Assembly (NCBI RefSeq): GCF_000014745.1
Contig: NC_008347.1
Location: 310,001 to 374,000, forward strand
Length of the DNA stretch: 64,000 nucleotides
From: Maricaulis maris MCS10
GTDB lineage: Bacteria > Pseudomonadota > Alphaproteobacteria > Caulobacterales > Maricaulaceae
Direction: 5' to 3'
The position numbers and the translations under genes are program-made. This document shows positions 45,356 to 53,782 of the stretch, piece by piece. Below the pieces are notes generated by a model, which saw nothing but the letters and a program-made list of their open reading frames with translations, did no database searches and was not told where the DNA came from. Every line of letters begins with the position of its first letter. Positions within the stretch are counted from its first letter, which is position 1.

Positions 45356-45424
45356 GGCTTCGAAAGTTGCTTTGATTGCCCAAGTGCGGCACGTGTGCTC
45401 GGGACGCTGGGGGAGTAAGGCGTG
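45066..45424. other. 359-bp intergenic region with palindromic repeat
   Basis: This gap holds the dispersed palindromic repeat (45109-45230), the second copy of the epimerase gene end (45334-45355), and a small hairpin CCTCGCC/GGGCGAGG around 45295-45315. No gene is visible. The ribosome site GGGGGAG for the next gene lies near 45409. Confidence 0.55.
45109..45230. repeat. Composite palindromic repeat (REP/MITE-like)
   Basis: Outer arms CATTTTTCCCGGA (45109-45121) and TCCGGGAAAAATG (45218-45230) are perfect 13-bp inverted copies. Inner arms ATCCGGGACC (45150-45159) and GGTCCCGGAT (45195-45204) are perfect 10-bp copies, and a third hairpin GCCCGGC/GCCGGGC lies near 45127-45145. 'CCCGGA/TCCGGGA' palindromes of this kind are commonly dispersed in alphaproteobacterial genomes. 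No ORF inside. Confidence 0.75.
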
Positions 45425-45841
45425 ATGGTTTTCAACGTGATCGTCCTGGGTTTGTCGATGCAGGCAGCTCATGGCCTGTTCTCGGAAGCCCGGGCTGAAA
45501 TGGCTCAGAATGCCGTTTGCGCAGCATTGGCAAGTACAATGGGCGACAGCGAACTGCATGAAATCCATCTGAGAAAGGCAATCGATTCCGGACTGACTAT
45601 TTTCGCCGATGATCTGGCGATGAGCGATGGCAAGCATGACTCGCAATTCATGGAGTATGGGCCGGAGTTTTTCGCCGGATGGATGCTCAGCAGCGTTCAA
45701 ACCATTACGCGGGTCAATTTGACGTATCCGAACAATCTCGAAGCGCATGGGACAAAGCGGCCATATCGCTACATTGGCGCAGCCGCCAAGCTTGCCCGGG
45801 AACGCTATGGAGCGATGGAGTGCGCGGCCCGGATCGCGTAA
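45425..45841 (+). CDS. Hypothetical small protein with signal-like N-terminus
   Basis: 138 residues, not recognised. The ATG at 45425 follows GGGGGAG. The N-terminus is hydrophobic (VFNVIVLGLSMQAAHG) and may be a signal peptide or membrane anchor. The middle is acidic and helical, with three Cys overall. Base composition is less GC-rich than neighbouring genes, and it stands alone next to a repeat element, which hints at acquisition. The reality of the gene is likely but not certain. Confidence 0.5.
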   Translation: MVFNVIVLGLSMQAAHGLFSEARAEMAQNAVCAALASTMGDSELHEIHLRKAIDSGLTIFADDLAMSDGKHDSQFMEYGPEFFAGWMLSSVQTITRVNLTYPNNLEAHGTKRPYRYIGAAAKLARERYGAMECAARIA

Positions 45842-45891
45842 GAGGAATGGCCGCGCGGAGGCGGCTAGACTTTTCCGCGCACGGGCTGGCC

Positions 45892-46629
45892 CTAACCCTC
45901 AAACGCCTTCACCAGCGCCGCTCGCGCGGTCTCGATGTGGGCGACCATGCGGTTGGCGCCAGCGACCGGGTCGCCGGTCTTCATCGCGTCCAGCAGGCCG
46001 TCATGCTCGGCATTGGCGGTCTTGCGCGCGTCCGGGCCGAGCGACAGCTGCAGGCGGACATAACGGTCGATATGCTGGTTGAGGGACAGGACAATGGCCT
46101 GGGTCCGTGGCCGGCTCGCCGGAGCGTGTAGCGCGGCGTGGAAGTCGCGGTTGAGGGCGCCGAAACTGGCCGTGTCTCCCTTGGCCAGGGCCTCGGTTTC
46201 GCGAGCGCGGACGGTTTCGACGGCCGCGATATCAGCCGGTTCGGCCCGCTGTATGGCGTGGGCAAACAGGCCGGGCTCCAATAGCAGGCGGATGTCGAAG
46301 AGCTCGGCCATTTCGGCCTCTGACACTTGGGACACTGTCACCCCGCGATTGGCGTGAAAGACGACAAGTCCCTCAACTTCCAGCTGGCGCAGCGCTTCGC
46401 GGACCGGCATGCGCGACACCTTGTAGGCATCGGCAAGGGCTTCCTGCCGCAGGGCTTCGCCGGGTGCCAATTCATTGGCCAGGATGCGCGCGCGGACCCG
46501 GGCTGCGAGCTGGTCGACGACGGATCGCGTTTCGATCGGATCTGAATAGTGTTGGTCCGAGCCAGGCACGCGGCGCTCCAGGGGTGATGGGCCTGGCTGC
46601 AGACTAGGCAGGTCCGCGAGGACTGTCAT
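45892..46629 (-). CDS. GntR-family regulator, FadR/FCD subfamily
   Basis: 245 residues from the ATG at 46629; a GTG at 46662 would add 11 residues and neither start has a clear ribosome site. Winged HTH at about 45-105 (EALADAYKVSRMPVREALRQLEVEGLV) followed by an all-helical FCD ligand domain with metal-binding-type residues (LNRDFHAALH, H-I-E-T-A-R near the end). FCD regulators sense small organic acids; location suggests hydroxyproline or a catabolite, with the palindrome at 42990-43008 as candidate target. Confidence 0.88.
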   Translation of the reverse strand: MTVLADLPSLQPGPSPLERRVPGSDQHYSDPIETRSVVDQLAARVRARILANELAPGEALRQEALADAYKVSRMPVREALRQLEVEGLVVFHANRGVTVSQVSEAEMAELFDIRLLLEPGLFAHAIQRAEPADIAAVETVRARETEALAKGDTASFGALNRDFHAALHAPASRPRTQAIVLSLNQHIDRYVRLQLSLGPDARKTANAEHDGLLDAMKTGDPVAGANRMVAHIETARAALVKAFEG

Positions 46630-46958
46630 GCCATGGATGCTGTCTGGCGGTTTGGTGTCCACCTTTCGGGCGACGTCGGGCGGTGCCGGGCGACGTCGGG
46701 CGTGTGGCTCAGAGGCGAGGATTGTGCTGCATATACGAGCGGGGCCGCATCATCATTGCGCGTGCCGCCTGTCTGGCGAGCGAAGCGTGCACCGACTATT
46801 TGCTTCTCATCGACCAATCCATGGTCTGGTTTGGAATTTCATTCCTCCATCGTCCAAATTGCGGCATAAAATGCCAATACGCCGCATCGTCGCCGACTTG
46901 TGCACTTGCGAAGTCTGTGCTGCATTGGCGAACTTTCGACTTTGCCAAGGGGGCCGGA
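46630..46958. other. Divergent region between GntR regulator and gltD
   Basis: 329 bp without a clear gene. Near the regulator start a 16-bp sequence is repeated directly (46667-46682, 46687-46702). The gltD promoter should lie between 46720 and 46940, but no clear hexamer pair was found. The gltD frame is open through this stretch, but the sequence does not resemble GltD. Confidence 0.5.
46667..46702. repeat. Two 16-bp direct repeats with 20-bp period
   Basis: CGGGCGACGTCGGGCG occurs at 46667-46682 and again at 46687-46702 with 4 bp between. The unit contains the palindrome CGACGTCG. The near two-turn period places both copies on the same DNA face, as expected for cooperative binding of a regulator. 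It sits 38-73 bp upstream of the GntR start at 46629. Confidence 0.65.
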
Positions 46959-48380
46959 TTGCTCAGATTTGTGGACATAGACCAGACCTATCCGGAAAAG
47001 CGCTCGGAAACCGAACGGCGTGAGGATTTCAATGAAATCTATCGCGCCTTCACCACCGAAGCCGCTGCCGGGCAGGCCTCGCGGTGTTCGCAATGCGGCG
47101 TCCCCTTTTGCCAGTCCGGTTGCCCCTTGCAGAACAATATCCCCGACTGGCTGATGCTGGCCGGAGAGGATCGTCTCAGGGAGGCCTATGACGCCTCGGC
47201 CGCAACCTCGACCATGCCCGAAATCTGCGGTCGCATCTGCCCGCAGGACCGCCTGTGCGAAGGGTCCTGCGTCGTCGAAAAGTCCAAACATGGCGCCGTG
47301 ACCATCGGTGCCGTCGAGCAATACATCACCGACACGGCGTGGAAAGAGGGCTGGGTCGAGCCGCTCAAGGTCGGGCCGGAACGCGGGCAGAGTGTCGCCG
47401 TGATCGGCTCCGGCCCGGCCGGCCTGGCTGCGGCCGAGCGCCTGCGCGAGAGCGGATTTGCGGTCACGGTCTATGAACGCGCCGACCGCGCCGGTGGCCT
47501 GCTGATGTATGGCATTCCCGGCTTCAAACTGGAAAAGCATGTGGTCCAGCGCCGCATCGACCGGCTGGTGCGCGGCGGTGTCGCGTTCAAACTCAATTTC
47601 GAAGTCGGGCGGGACGCCACGCTGGCGGAGATCCGCAGCGGACATCACGCGGTACTGCTGGCCACCGGCGTCTACAATGCGCGGGCCCTGACCTGTCCGG
47701 GCTCCGGCGATGGCGTGCTGGCCGCACTCGACTATCTGACACGCGCCAATCGCGATGATCTGGGCGATCCGGCTGCCAATGACAGCGTGCTGGACGCCAG
47801 GGGCAAGCGCGTGGTCGTGGTCGGTGGCGGTGACACGGCCATGGATTGCGTGCGCACCGCCGTGCGTCAGGGGGCCAGGTCGGTGACCTGTCTCTATCGC
47901 CGTGACCGGGCCAACATGCCCGGCTCGGCCCGCGAGGTGAAACATGCCGAGGAGGAGGGCGTTGTCTTCGAATGGCTGTCCGCGCCGCTCGCCGTCCTGA
48001 CAAAGGGTGATGCCATTTCCGCCGTCCGGGTGCAGGGCATGCGCCTGGGTGCCCCGGATGCTTCCGGTCGCCGTGCGCCGGAAGCGGATCCGGGCAAGAC
48101 CTGGGATGTCGAGGCTGAGATGGTGATTTCGGCGCTCGGCTTCACACCGGAAGACCTGCCGGTCCTGTTCGAAGAGCCCGATCTGTCGGTCCATAGAGAC
48201 GGCCGGGTCGAGGCTGACCGGGATACCCGCATGGCGAGCCTGGACGGCGTCTTCGTTGCCGGCGACCTGCACCGTGGTGCGTCACTGGTGGTGTGGGCGA
48301 TCAAGGACGGGCTCGATGCCGCGCGCTCGATCGAATCCTATCTCGACAATCGCATGCGTGTGCTGGGAGCGGCCGAATGA
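46959..48380 (+). CDS. gltD: Glutamate synthase small subunit
   Basis: 473 residues from a TTG at 46959 with AAGGGGG just upstream; a GTG at 46971 is also possible, and the frame runs further back but without GltD-like sequence. Fe-S cysteines occur in CSQCGVPFCQSGCP and CGRICPQDRLCEGSC. FAD-binding is in VAVIGSGPAGLAAAERL and NADPH-binding in VVVVGGGDTAMDCV. Supplies electrons from NADPH to GltB. It overlaps gltB by 4 bp (ATGA); the order is gltD before gltB. Confidence 0.93.
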   Translation: MLRFVDIDQTYPEKRSETERREDFNEIYRAFTTEAAAGQASRCSQCGVPFCQSGCPLQNNIPDWLMLAGEDRLREAYDASAATSTMPEICGRICPQDRLCEGSCVVEKSKHGAVTIGAVEQYITDTAWKEGWVEPLKVGPERGQSVAVIGSGPAGLAAAERLRESGFAVTVYERADRAGGLLMYGIPGFKLEKHVVQRRIDRLVRGGVAFKLNFEVGRDATLAEIRSGHHAVLLATGVYNARALTCPGSGDGVLAALDYLTRANRDDLGDPAANDSVLDARGKRVVVVGGGDTAMDCVRTAVRQGARSVTCLYRRDRANMPGSAREVKHAEEEGVVFEWLSAPLAVLTKGDAISAVRVQGMRLGAPDASGRRAPEADPGKTWDVEAEMVISALGFTPEDLPVLFEEPDLSVHRDGRVEADRDTRMASLDGVFVAGDLHRGASLVVWAIKDGLDAARSIESYLDNRMRVLGAAE

Positions 48381-51300
48381 CGAACAAGACCTGGTCCGAA
48401 GCCGCCCACCGCCAGGGGCTGGAAACCCTCACCAATGCCGGCCTGATCGATCCGCGTGACGAGCGCGATGCCTGTGGTGTCGGCCTGATCGCCGACATGA
48501 AGGGGCGAGCCCGCCGCGATATTGTCGAGCTGGCGATTGATGCGCTCAAGGCGGTCTGGCACCGCGGCGCCGTCGATGCTGACGGGCTGACCGGTGACGG
48601 CGCAGGATTGCGCGTCGGTGTGCCGCAGGAATTCTTCAAGGCTGCCGTCGCCCGCACCGGGCACGAACCCGAGCGCGGCGATGTCATCGTCGGCATGGTC
48701 TTCCTGCCGCGGACCGATTTCGCCGCTCGCGAACGGGCCCGGGCGATCATCGAGGCGGAGATCCTGCGCGAGGGGTTTGCCTTTTACGGTTGGCGCCAGC
48801 CGCCGATCGACACGTCTGTGCTGGGCGACAAGGCCCGCGCCACCCTGCCGGAAATCGAGCAGGTCCTGTTCCGCGATCCGCGCTGCCGTGACAGCGAGGC
48901 CGTCGAGCGTGTCCTCTATATCGTGCGTCGCCGGATCGAGCGCCGGGCTCGCGAGGAAAACCTGCGCGACCTCTATGTCTGCTCGCTGTCCTCGCGCGAT
49001 ATCATCTACAAGGGTCTGTTCCGGGCCGAGGATATCGACGCATTCTACCCCGATCTGCAATCGCCGGAATTCATTTCGCCCTTCGCAATTTTCCACCAGC
49101 GCTACTCGACCAATACCTTCCCCGAATGGCGGCTGGCCCAGCCCTTCCGCATGCTGGCGCACAACGGCGAAATCAACACGATCCGGGGCAATATCAACTG
49201 GATGAAGAGCCATGAGGTTCACATTGCCGAGACGGCCTTTGCCGATGTCGAGCAGGATGTGAAACCGGTCATCCAGTCTGGCGCGTCCGACAGTGCGGCG
49301 CTTGACCAGACCTTCGAAATCCTGGTCCGGGCCGGGCGGTCGGCGCCGATGACCAAGACGCTTCTGATCCCGGAAGCCTGGTCCAAGCGGGCCGATGTCA
49401 TGCCCGAGGGCTGGAGCCGGATGTATGAGTATTGCAATGCGGTGATGGAGCCGTGGGACGGTCCGGCCGCGATTGCAGCTTTTGATGGCCGCTGGGCGAT
49501 TGCCGGGCTCGACCGCAATGGCCTGCGCCCGATGCGCTATGCGCTGACCAATGACGATATTTTCGTGGCCGGCTCCGAGACCGGCATGGCGCCGGTCGAT
49601 CCGGCCACCGTCACCGAACGCGGCTCGATCACGCCGGGTCGTCTGGTGGCACTCGACATTGTCGAGGGCAAATTCTTCCGCGAGCAGGACATCCTCAACG
49701 AGCTGTCCGAGCAGCACCCCTATACGCGCTGGCTGGGTGAGATGGAGGATATCGAACCGATTGTCGGCCCCGGCGCCGAAGATCAGTTGTTCGATGATGC
49801 CGATCGCACCCGCCGTCAGGCCGCGTCCGGTTTTACCTTCGAGAATATCGAGCTGGTCATCAAGGCGATGGCCGAGGATGGCAAGGAGGCGGTCGGCTCG
49901 ATGGGCGATGATGCGCCACTGGCCGTGCTGTCGGAAAGCTACCGCCCGCTCTCCCATTTCTTCCGCCAGAATTTCTCGCAGGTGACCAACCCGCCGATCG
50001 ACCCCCTGCGCGAAGGCCGGGTGATGGGTCTGAAGACCCGTTTCCGCAATCTGGGCAATATCCTCGGCCAGGGCGAGGCGCGGGCCAGCGTGCTGGTGCT
50101 GGAAAGCCCGATCCTGTCGAATGGCAGTTATGAGCGCTGGCGTGACCATATGGGCGGCGCGATCAAGGAGATCGATTGTCTCCTGCCGGTTGCGAGTGCC
50201 AATGGTGACGGGCAGGTCCTGCGGGCCGCGATCGACGAGGTGATCCGCGAATGCGTCGCCGCCGTTCGCGACGGTGCGGCTCATCTGGTGCTCACCGATC
50301 ACCGCCAGGACAGCGAGAATGCGGCGCTGCCAATGGTGCTGGTCGCCGGCGCAGTCCACTCCACCCTGACACGCGAGGGCCTGCGCAATTTCTGTTCGCT
50401 CAATGTGCGGGCAGGTGAGTGTTTCGATGCCCACTATGCTGCCGTCCTGATCGGTCTGGGCGCGACCACCGTGAACCCCTATCTCGCCTTCGACACGGTC
50501 ACGGCCGGTCGTGAGGCTGTGGGCGGAGAAAGCTGGGCCCGTGAACGAGCTGCCCGTCTCAAGACGGCACTCGATGGCGGCCTGCTCAAAATACTCTCAA
50601 AGATGGGGATTTCGATCATTTCCTCCTATCGCGGGGGCTGCAATTTCGAAGTGCTTGGCCTGTCGCGCGCCTTGGTCGAGGCCTATCTGCCGGGCGTGGT
50701 GAGCCGGATTTCCGGTATCGGACTGCCGGGTCTGGAAGTGCGCACTATCGACCTTCATCGCCGATCCTGGCATGGCGAAGCGCGGCTGCCGATCGGCGGC
50801 TTCTATCGCCAACGCGCCAGCGGCGATCGCCACGCTCTCAATGCGCCGGTGATCAGCGCCCTGCAGACGGCTGTCCGCGACAATGATCCGGCGGCCTGGA
50901 AACAATATGGCGCGGCAATCAAGGATCAGGGTCCGATCCAGTTGCGCGACCTGATGGACATGCGCCCGATCGGTCCGACCGTGGGTCTGGACCGGGTCGA
51001 GTCGATCAATGGCATCCGCCGTCGCTTTGTCACGCCGGGCATGTCGCTGGGGGCGCTGTCACCCGAGGCGCATGGGGCGCTCAATGTGGCCATGAACCGG
51101 ATCGGCGCCAAGTCGGTGTCCGGCGAGGGCGGCGAGGATCCGGCCCGCTACAAGCCGCTGCCCAATGGCGACAACATGAATTCCGCGGTCAAGCAGATCG
51201 CATCCGGTCGTTTCGGCGTCACCGCCCAGTATCTGGGACAGTGCCGCGAGATGGAGATCAAGGTCGCCCAGGGCGCCAAGCCCGGCGAGGGCGGCCAGCT

Positions 51301-52906
51301 GCCCGGCTTCAAGGTCACCGAATTCATCGCCCGCATGCGACTGGCAACGCCGGGCGTCAGCCTGATCTCGCCGCCACCGCATCATGACATCTATTCGATC
51401 GAGGATCTGGCCCAGCTCATCTACGACCTCAAGCAGATCAACCCGACGGCCCGGGTTGGCGTCAAGCTGGTCGCGGCCGCGGGCGTCGGGGCTGTTGCGG
51501 CCGGCGTCGCCAAGGCCAATGCCGACATTATCAATATCTCCGGCTCGGTTGGCGGCACCGGAGCTGCCGCCCTGTCCTCGATCAAGTTCGCCGGCGGACC
51601 GCTGGAGCTCGGCCTTGCCGAAGCGCACCAGATGCTGTCGCTCAACGGTCTGCGCGAACGCGTCACCCTGCGCGCCGATGGCGGTATCCGCACCGGTCGT
51701 GACATCGTCATTGCTGCCATGCTGGGCGCCGAGGAATTCGGTGTTGGCACCGCTTCGCTGATCGCCCTGGGTTGTCTGATGGTGCGGCAGTGCCATTCCA
51801 ACACCTGCCCGGTCGGGGTCTGCACCCAGGATGACGACCTGCGCGCCCGCTTCGGTGGCATTCCCGACCATGTCGTCAATCTGATGACCTTCCTGGCCCA
51901 GGACGTGCGTGAAATCCTGGCCGACCTCGGTGCCACCTCGCTGGAAGACATTATTGGCCGGGCCGACCTGCTCGACCAGGTTTCGCGTGGTTCGCAGGCG
52001 CTGGACGATCTCGACCTGTCGGCGATCATGTCGCGGGCCGATGCCGTGGAACGTCCGGCCCGCTCGACCCGCAGCCTGCGCAATGACGTCGCGCCGGCGC
52101 TGGACGAACAAATCATCCAGGACGCCGCCCCTGCCTTCGATCGCGGCGAGAAGATGCAGCTCGATTATGGCGTCAAGAATACCGACCGCGCCGTCGGCAC
52201 GCGGACCTCGTCACAGATTGTCGAGCGGTTCGGCCCGGACGGGCTGGGGGTCGACCACCTGACGCTGCGTCTGCGTGGCTCGGCCGGCCAGTCGCTGGGC
52301 GCCTTCTCGGCCAAGGGTTTGCGGATCGAGCTCGACGGTGATGCCAATGACTATGTCGGCAAGGGCCTGTCCGGCGCCAGCATCATCGTGCGGCCCTATG
52401 GCGGCGCGACCGAGGCGAATGAGGAACACGCCATCATCGGCAATACCTGCCTTTACGGCGCCACCTCCGGACGCCTGCTGGCGGCAGGACGGGCCGGCCA
52501 GCGTTTTGGTGTCCGCAATTCGGGCGCCGACGCGGTGATCGAGGGCTGCGGGACAAACGGGTGTGAGTACATGACCGGCGGTACTGCCGTGATCCTCGGC
52601 CCGGTCGGTGATAATTTCGCGGCCGGCATGACCGGTGGCGATGTCTTCATCTATGACCCGGATCGCCGCCTTGATGCCCGACTCAACCGCGAGACTGTGC
52701 TGGCCTTCGATCTGGAAGGTGAGGGCGAACGTCGCTGCCTGTCGATGATCGAGAGCCATGCGGCCGAGACCGGCTCGCGCATCGCGGCCCGCTTGCTGGC
52801 CGCCTGGCCGGCAGAGCGGCAACACTTCGTCCATCTGCGCGGTGAGGAAGTGGTGAAACGTGAGCGGGCGGCACTTGCGGCAGCCAATGACAGCCAGTCG
52901 GCCTGA
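48377..52906 (+). CDS. gltB: Glutamate synthase large subunit
   Basis: 1509 residues. Converts glutamine plus 2-oxoglutarate to two glutamates. Class II amidotransferase domain begins at Cys33 (ERDACGVGLIAD) after a 32-residue propeptide. A central domain leads to the FMN/synthase domain with GGDPARYKPLP-like sequence, and 3Fe-4S cysteines in GCLMVRQCHSNTCPVGVC. The C-terminal GXGXG beta-helix domain includes GGTAVILGPVGDNFAAGMTGG. Together with AmtB it supports ammonium assimilation. ATG at 48377 chosen because it gives the coupled overlap with gltD. Confidence 0.96.
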   Translation: MTNKTWSEAAHRQGLETLTNAGLIDPRDERDACGVGLIADMKGRARRDIVELAIDALKAVWHRGAVDADGLTGDGAGLRVGVPQEFFKAAVARTGHEPERGDVIVGMVFLPRTDFAARERARAIIEAEILREGFAFYGWRQPPIDTSVLGDKARATLPEIEQVLFRDPRCRDSEAVERVLYIVRRRIERRAREENLRDLYVCSLSSRDIIYKGLFRAEDIDAFYPDLQSPEFISPFAIFHQRYSTNTFPEWRLAQPFRMLAHNGEINTIRGNINWMKSHEVHIAETAFADVEQDVKPVIQSGASDSAALDQTFEILVRAGRSAPMTKTLLIPEAWSKRADVMPEGWSRMYEYCNAVMEPWDGPAAIAAFDGRWAIAGLDRNGLRPMRYALTNDDIFVAGSETGMAPVDPATVTERGSITPGRLVALDIVEGKFFREQDILNELSEQHPYTRWLGEMEDIEPIVGPGAEDQLFDDADRTRRQAASGFTFENIELVIKAMAEDGKEAVGSMGDDAPLAVLSESYRPLSHFFRQNFSQVTNPPIDPLREGRVMGLKTRFRNLGNILGQGEARASVLVLESPILSNGSYERWRDHMGGAIKEIDCLLPVASANGDGQVLRAAIDEVIRECVAAVRDGAAHLVLTDHRQDSENAALPMVLVAGAVHSTLTREGLRNFCSLNVRAGECFDAHYAAVLIGLGATTVNPYLAFDTVTAGREAVGGESWARERAARLKTALDGGLLKILSKMGISIISSYRGGCNFEVLGLSRALVEAYLPGVVSRISGIGLPGLEVRTIDLHRRSWHGEARLPIGGFYRQRASGDRHALNAPVISALQTAVRDNDPAAWKQYGAAIKDQGPIQLRDLMDMRPIGPTVGLDRVESINGIRRRFVTPGMSLGALSPEAHGALNVAMNRIGAKSVSGEGGEDPARYKPLPNGDNMNSAVKQIASGRFGVTAQYLGQCREMEIKVAQGAKPGEGGQLPGFKVTEFIARMRLATPGVSLISPPPHHDIYSIEDLAQLIYDLKQINPTARVGVKLVAAAGVGAVAAGVAKANADIINISGSVGGTGAAALSSIKFAGGPLELGLAEAHQMLSLNGLRERVTLRADGGIRTGRDIVIAAMLGAEEFGVGTASLIALGCLMVRQCHSNTCPVGVCTQDDDLRARFGGIPDHVVNLMTFLAQDVREILADLGATSLEDIIGRADLLDQVSRGSQALDDLDLSAIMSRADAVERPARSTRSLRNDVAPALDEQIIQDAAPAFDRGEKMQLDYGVKNTDRAVGTRTSSQIVERFGPDGLGVDHLTLRLRGSAGQSLGAFSAKGLRIELDGDANDYVGKGLSGASIIVRPYGGATEANEEHAIIGNTCLYGATSGRLLAAGRAGQRFGVRNSGADAVIEGCGTNGCEYMTGGTAVILGPVGDNFAAGMTGGDVFIYDPDRRLDARLNRETVLAFDLEGEGERRCLSMIESHAAETGSRIAARLLAAWPAERQHFVHLRGEEVVKRERAALAAANDSQSA

Positions 52907-53016
52907 ATCTGGCGGTTGTCTGACCTTGAGAATTGATATTGCGGCGCAACACGGGCATTGGTCGGCCCAGATATCGGGCGTAAGACATCGCCCGGACCAG
53001 CCGCAAGGAGCACAAG

Positions 53017-53544
53017 ATGCGGATCGACAAAATCTCCGCGGGCGCAAATCCGCCTGAAGACATCAATGTCATCATCGAAGTCCCGGTCGGTGGCCAGCCT
53101 GTCAAATACGAGATGGACAAGGATGCCGGTACGCTCTTCGTCGATCGCTACCTGCACACGCCGATGAGCTATCCGTGCAATTACGGCTTCATGCCGCACA
53201 CCTTGTCGGAAGATGGTGACCCGATTGACGTGATGATCGTCGGCCATACCACCCTGGTGCCGGGTTGCGTCGTGCGCGCCCGCCCGATCGGCGTCCTGCT
53301 GATGGAAGACGAGAGCGGAATGGACGAGAAGATCCTCGCCGTCCCGCATCACAAGCTCTCCCCGCTCTATGGCAAGGTCAACGAGCCGGACGATATCCCG
53401 GAAGCCCAGCTGATGCGGATCAAGCATTTCTTCGAGCACTACAAGGATCTCGAGCCCAATAAATGGGTCAAGGTCATCGGCTGGGGCGACGCCGCCAAGG
53501 CCCGCGAGCTGATCCTGGATTCGATTGAGCGCGTGAAAAGCTGA
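53017..53544 (+). CDS. ppa: Inorganic pyrophosphatase
   Basis: 175 residues, family I. The metal-binding signature [10 protein letters not shown] is at about residues 66-75, and [23 protein letters not shown] and K-V-I-G-W-G-D motifs are standard. Hydrolyses PPi formed in biosynthesis. AAGGAG precedes the ATG. It is a single gene ending in a strong terminator. Confidence 0.96.
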   Translation: MRIDKISAGANPPEDINVIIEVPVGGQPVKYEMDKDAGTLFVDRYLHTPMSYPCNYGFMPHTLSEDGDPIDVMIVGHTTLVPGCVVRARPIGVLLMEDESGMDEKILAVPHHKLSPLYGKVNEPDDIPEAQLMRIKHFFEHYKDLEPNKWVKVIGWGDAAKARELILDSIERVKS

Positions 53545-53570
53545 GCAACGTCACAACACGGCAATGCAAC

Positions 53571-53601
53571 AAGCCCCGGACCGGCTGGTCCGGGGCTTTT
53601 T
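53571..53601 (+). terminator. Rho-independent terminator after ppa
   Basis: Perfect 12-bp stem AAGCCCCGGACC (53571-53582) / GGTCCGGGGCTT (53587-53598), GGCT loop and a T-run, 27 bp after the stop codon. Confidence 0.95.
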
Positions 53602-53700
53602 CTATGCTGAGGATCGGCTGCCCGGCGCCTGTTCGTGTTGGCGCCGGCCGAACCGGTCATTCGCTGGCTGACAGGCATTGGAGATGTGCGAAAATGCACC

Positions 53701-53740
53701 TTGACTTTTATCAATTATCAACGATGGGAGGGGCTAGACT
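53701..53740 (+). promoter_or_regulatory. FNR/FixK-type box and promoter of the PLP decarboxylase gene
   Basis: TTGACTTTTATCAA at 53701-53714 matches the CRP/FNR-family anaerobic box TTGAY-N4-RTCAA. A TAGACT at 53735-53740 is a fair -10 element, and the resulting start site near 53747 puts the box centre at about -40, the class II activator position. This fits activation under low oxygen. Confidence 0.78.
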
Positions 53741-53782
53741 GGCACCGCCTTGACGGATGTCCGTATCGTTGTGGAGTGGAAT

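Noticed and set aside
46683-46958. N-terminal extension of gltD to 46683
   Set aside because: The additional 92 residues are Cys-rich and unlike GltD; TTG at 46959 with AAGGGGG gives a normal-length protein.
48338-50434. 698-residue open frame on the minus strand opposite gltB
   Set aside because: Lies wholly antisense to gltB, whose domains are all intact.
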